From NCBI RefSeq assembly GCF_003945765.1, contig NZ_CP027712.1, forward strand, positions 1,550,001-1,614,000: DNA of 64,000 nucleotides, given 5' to 3'. This document shows positions 61,190 through 64,000 of the stretch, piece by piece. Made by a program: the position numbers and the translations under genes. The stretch's first letter is position 1. Each line of letters opens with the position of its first letter. The stretch comes from Pseudomonas chlororaphis subsp. chlororaphis. GTDB taxonomy: Bacteria > Pseudomonadota > Gammaproteobacteria > Pseudomonadales > Pseudomonadaceae. Below the pieces are notes generated by a model. That model did not search any database. It saw nothing but the letters and a program-made list of their open reading frames with translations, and was not told the DNA's origin.

Positions 61190-63790
61190 ATGGCAAAGCT
61201 GGCGATAGCGCTGGAAATCGGCGGCGCCGTTGCAGCATCGCTCGGTGCGGCATTCGGCACTGCCCAGGGACATATCAAGAAGCTCGAGGACAAGGGCAAC
61301 CGGGCCAAGGTGTTGAAGAACACCATCGGCGAAACAATCAAGCTCAGGGACGAATGGAAGAAGGCCCATGACAGTGGGTCGTCAGCAGCATCCGGTCTGC
61401 TGCGTCGCTTGGAAGGCAATCTCGATGCCCTGAAGAAACAGGGCGTCGAGGTCGGGCGCCTTGCTCGGGAGTACCAGCGCCTTGGGCGCGAAGCGAAAGC
61501 AGCAGATCTGCAGCAGAAGGGACGGCAGCAGATCGATGCGGGCAAGTCTTCGCTGAAGTCAAACATCGGCGCCGCGGTTGTCGGCGTTGGCATGGCTGCG
61601 ATCCCAACGAAGATCAGCGCGGATTACCAGGCTGTGATCCGCGACATTGCGATCAAGGCCGACGTGGCCAACAAACCCGAGGAGGCCCAGCTGACCAGGA
61701 CGGTCATCGATACGGCCAAGGACACGGGCATGTCGCGCAACGACGTTGCCGACCTGGTCAACCAGCTCGTCGGTGCCGGTATGGAGCTGGACAAGGCACT
61801 GGCCTATGCCCCTACCGCAGCCAAGTTCGCGGTCGGGCAGGGTGCCAGTGGCGTCGATACGGCATCGATGATCATGGCGCTGCAGCAGAACGCCAAGATC
61901 ACCGACCCCAAGGTCATGCAGCAGGCGCTCGAGGCCATCGCGTACCAGGGCCAGGCGGGCAGCTTTGAGGCCAGTGACATGGCCCGCTGGTTTCCGCAGC
62001 TGTTGGCTGGCATGGAGAAGAGCGGCAGCACGGGGCTAGAGGCAGTGACGTCTCTGGGGTCGATGCTGCAAGTGCAGATGAAAACTGCCGGCAGCTCGGA
62101 TGAAGCGGCGAACAACTTCAAAAACTGGATCGAGAAGATTGGCTCTGGCGAAGTAGTCGATGCCTACAAGAAAGCTGGCATCGACTACCAGGCCTCGCTG
62201 AACACCGGCATCCAGAAGGGCATGTCGACGATCGAGTCATCGATGGCCCTGGCCCTGAAGTATGTCGAAGCCACGGACCCGGCCAAGGCGAAAAAGATCA
62301 AGGATGCCCAGGCCGGTATCAGCAAGGAAGCTGACCCGGAGAAGGCCAGGGCTGCCCTGGATGCGTTGGAGAAGTCCCTGCGTACCGGGGACTTGTTCGC
62401 GGACATGCAGGTCAAGGCGGCGCTCACGGCCTATGCGCAGAACAGAGGTTTGTACACCCAGCTCAAGAACGACTCGACCAAGGCCACCGGAATTCTAGAC
62501 AAGAACCTGGCCGAGCGGCGCGAGACGTCGTCGCAGATCTGGAAGGAGACGCTGCAGTCGGTCGATGACAGCATGCGCAGTGTCGGCGACGCCATTCGGC
62601 CGGTGACAGACAAAGTCGGGCAGGGCATCAACTTTGTGGCACGCAAACTGACGGAGCTGTCGGACAAGGCGCCGGGCGTAGTGATGGGCATTGCCGGCAT
62701 CACTGCTGGTATCGGTGCGCTGCTCACTCTGTACAGCACAGCGAAGATCGGGCGCGGCGTTTGGAATGTTGCGCGTGGCCATCGCTTGGGACGCGGTGCT
62801 GCTGGCGGTGGCGGCGTTCCTCAGACCGGCAACAAGGCGGTGGATGCCGGCCTTGGCGTGCTTGGCAAAGTGTTTGGTGGAGCTGCTGCAAACGATGCTG
62901 GTGGCGTGCTTGGCAATGAGCCGCAGCGAGTCTTCGTCGTCAATGCCAGGGATCTCGGCGGGTTGGGTTCTTCGGTAGGTTCTGCAGAACCAGGTGGCCG
63001 GCGCCGCCGCAGGCAGCGAAGGGGGCGTGGTGGTTCGGTGACGCGCAGGTCCCCTGGTGCAAGTTCAGTCGGGCGGGTGGTGCGTGGAGGTGCTTCGACC
63101 GGATTGGTGGCCGCGAGCGCGGTTGCGGATGCGACTCAGGTCGGGCGGATGGGGCGGGTGCTGGGTACCGTCGGCAAGGCTTCCAAGTTCGTTGGCAAAC
63201 TGCCGGGCGGGAAAGTGCTCGATGCCGGCATGACCCTGGTCGACACGGCCCTCAACGCGAAAACCCAGGACGAGAAAGCCGAAGGCTATGGCACCGCGGC
63301 GGGCGGTTTGGCCGGTGCCCTGGCGGGTGGTGCTGTAGGGGCGGCGATTGGCTCGGTCGTGCCGATCATTGGTACCGCCATCGGGGGTGCCATTGGTGCA
63401 GCCTTCGGCGGTATGGGCGGGGAGGGCATAGGTGGTTGGCTCGGTAAGAAGCTGTTCGGCGAGGACGAGCAGTTGGCCAAGGCCGACAAGGACAAGGGCG
63501 CGGCACCTGGTGACGTGGCTCGCTCGATCGCAGCCGCAGCGCCGGCACCGACAGCTCCGGCAGTCGCCCAGGCCCTCGAGCAGGCCAAGCCCAAGTCTGA
63601 TCCGCCCAAGGTCGACCAGCAGTTCTCCTACATGCCGAATATGCCGATCACCGTTCAAGGCGATGCCAAGGATCCGCAACAGTTGTTCCGCTCGCTCGAA
63701 GGGTTCATCCGCAATAGCTGGGATACCTGGTCGCGGGAAAACCTTGCTCGGCAGGCTGCTGGGCAACTGTTCGATGAACCCCATGTTTAA
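61190..63790 (+). CDS. Tail tape-measure protein T
   Basis: An 866-residue tape measure: coiled-coil N-terminus, phage tail tape-measure core (TKISADYQAVIRDIAIKADVANKPEEAQ), hydrophobic segments (for example about 505-525 and 700-740) and an unusual Arg-rich patch (GGRRRRRQRRGRGG, near residue 605). Length sets tail length. Start follows GGAGGGTAGCGC. Confidence 0.95.
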   Translation: MAKLAIALEIGGAVAASLGAAFGTAQGHIKKLEDKGNRAKVLKNTIGETIKLRDEWKKAHDSGSSAASGLLRRLEGNLDALKKQGVEVGRLAREYQRLGREAKAADLQQKGRQQIDAGKSSLKSNIGAAVVGVGMAAIPTKISADYQAVIRDIAIKADVANKPEEAQLTRTVIDTAKDTGMSRNDVADLVNQLVGAGMELDKALAYAPTAAKFAVGQGASGVDTASMIMALQQNAKITDPKVMQQALEAIAYQGQAGSFEASDMARWFPQLLAGMEKSGSTGLEAVTSLGSMLQVQMKTAGSSDEAANNFKNWIEKIGSGEVVDAYKKAGIDYQASLNTGIQKGMSTIESSMALALKYVEATDPAKAKKIKDAQAGISKEADPEKARAALDALEKSLRTGDLFADMQVKAALTAYAQNRGLYTQLKNDSTKATGILDKNLAERRETSSQIWKETLQSVDDSMRSVGDAIRPVTDKVGQGINFVARKLTELSDKAPGVVMGIAGITAGIGALLTLYSTAKIGRGVWNVARGHRLGRGAAGGGGVPQTGNKAVDAGLGVLGKVFGGAAANDAGGVLGNEPQRVFVVNARDLGGLGSSVGSAEPGGRRRRRQRRGRGGSVTRRSPGASSVGRVVRGGASTGLVAASAVADATQVGRMGRVLGTVGKASKFVGKLPGGKVLDAGMTLVDTALNAKTQDEKAEGYGTAAGGLAGALAGGAVGAAIGSVVPIIGTAIGGAIGAAFGGMGGEGIGGWLGKKLFGEDEQLAKADKDKGAAPGDVARSIAAAAPAPTAPAVAQALEQAKPKSDPPKVDQQFSYMPNMPITVQGDAKDPQQLFRSLEGFIRNSWDTWSRENLARQAAGQLFDEPHV

Positions 63791-63799
63791 GGAGGTGCC

Positions 63800-64000
63800 A
63801 TGGCCTACATGGAGTCTATGCAGTCGACGCTGTCTTCGTTGATTGCCGCGGGGGAGGCTGGCCGTACCAGCCTCGACGGCATGCTCGGGCCGCTGACCGG
63901 CGCTGTGAGCGATATGACGGGGGCTGCTGCCGAGCTGGAGGGCTTGCCGATCCTCGGCCCGGCCCTTGGCCAGAAGCTGCAGCGCACAATGCGGGCGATC
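63800..64000 (+). CDS. Tail protein after the tape measure, N-terminal part (U-like; cut by window edge)
   Basis: 67 codons visible (MAYMESMQSTLSSLIAAGEAGRTSLDGMLGPL...LEGLPILGPALGQKL). The reading frame stays open to the window edge. By order in P2-type tails this should be U (tail-tube completion). ATG behind AAGGAGG. Confidence 0.7.
   Translation, partial: MAYMESMQSTLSSLIAAGEAGRTSLDGMLGPLTGAVSDMTGAAAELEGLPILGPALGQKLQRTMRAI

Larger units (their letters stand above)
31560..64000. mobile_element. Temperate contractile-tailed prophage (left part), inserted at tRNA-Ser
   Basis: Everything right of the tRNA 3' end is phage-like: integrase, excisionase, repressor/Cro, primase, terminase, lambda-type head genes and P2-type tail genes in late-operon order. 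The left attachment core should lie within about 31560-31586. The right boundary, endolysin and remaining tail genes are beyond the window, so the matching attR repeat cannot be checked here. Confidence 0.95.

Noticed and set aside
1-64000. CRISPR arrays, IS elements, rRNA operons
   Set aside because: No regularly spaced 25-40-bp direct repeats, no transposase gene and no rRNA sequence were seen.

Overview
The window is a Pseudomonas chromosome segment, most likely from the P. fluorescens complex. Several loci support this: phaG, the algU-mucA-mucB-mucD stress operon, an OprD-type porin with tctCBA, the conserved dapA-bamC-MBL-purC string, and REP palindromes of the fluorescent-Pseudomonas type. 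Bases 1 to about 31.6 kb are high-GC core genome. From about 31.6 kb to the right edge lies a temperate phage inserted at a tRNA-Ser gene. Its right end is outside the window.

Core region. The first 38 bases are the start of a P4-type integrase gene beside tRNA-Gly(CCC), so a second integrated element lies just left of the window. Then come phaG, rsuA, a Cys-rich CWC protein, a Cache-GGDEF diguanylate cyclase, a lipoprotein, a 3-hydroxyisobutyryl-CoA hydrolase-like gene and ung. A tricarboxylate uptake locus follows (opdH, tctC, tctB, tctA and an AbrB-family permease), divergent from its regulators tctD-tctE. Next are an HDOD gene, ygfZ, sdhE-ygfX, nadB and algU-mucA-mucB-mucD (no mucC). After these are a BepA-like protease, a TusA-like protein, perM, bcp, gcvR, dapA, bamC, an MBL hydrolase, purC and tRNA-Ser(CGA).

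Prophage. From the tRNA inward: a low-GC three-gene cassette of unknown function (32043-33940); integrase and an excisionase-like gene; a leftward early operon of small genes that includes a PrtN-type activator; a low-GC membrane moron; a LexA/CI-type S24 repressor; a Cro-like gene; a CII-like regulator; a DksA/TraR-type zinc finger; a VapE-type primase/helicase; and a small Q-like gene. A regulatory stretch follows, then holin, lambda-type head genes (terminase, gpW, portal, C/Nu3-like protease-scaffold, D, E, FII, Z) and P2-type contractile tail genes (V, W, J, I, H, tail-fibre assembly, sheath FI, tube FII, E/E', T and the start of a further tail gene).

Regulatory logic read from the sequence. 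The repressor has an Ala-Gly cleavage site and sits between 17-bp ATCAAC-N5-GTTGAT palindromes. One lies before cro and two before the leftward operon that carries the PrtN-like activator. Upstream of the holin and late genes are five consecutive 10-11-bp RTTCRCC-type repeats, laid out like the pyocin P box. This suggests a RecA - repressor - PrtN-like - late-gene cascade in what looks like a whole phage. The best candidates for undescribed biology are the three-gene cassette beside attL, the membrane moron, the CTT-TGA-C frameshift site in the tail E gene, the P-box-like array and a possible c4-type antisense RNA between cro and cII.
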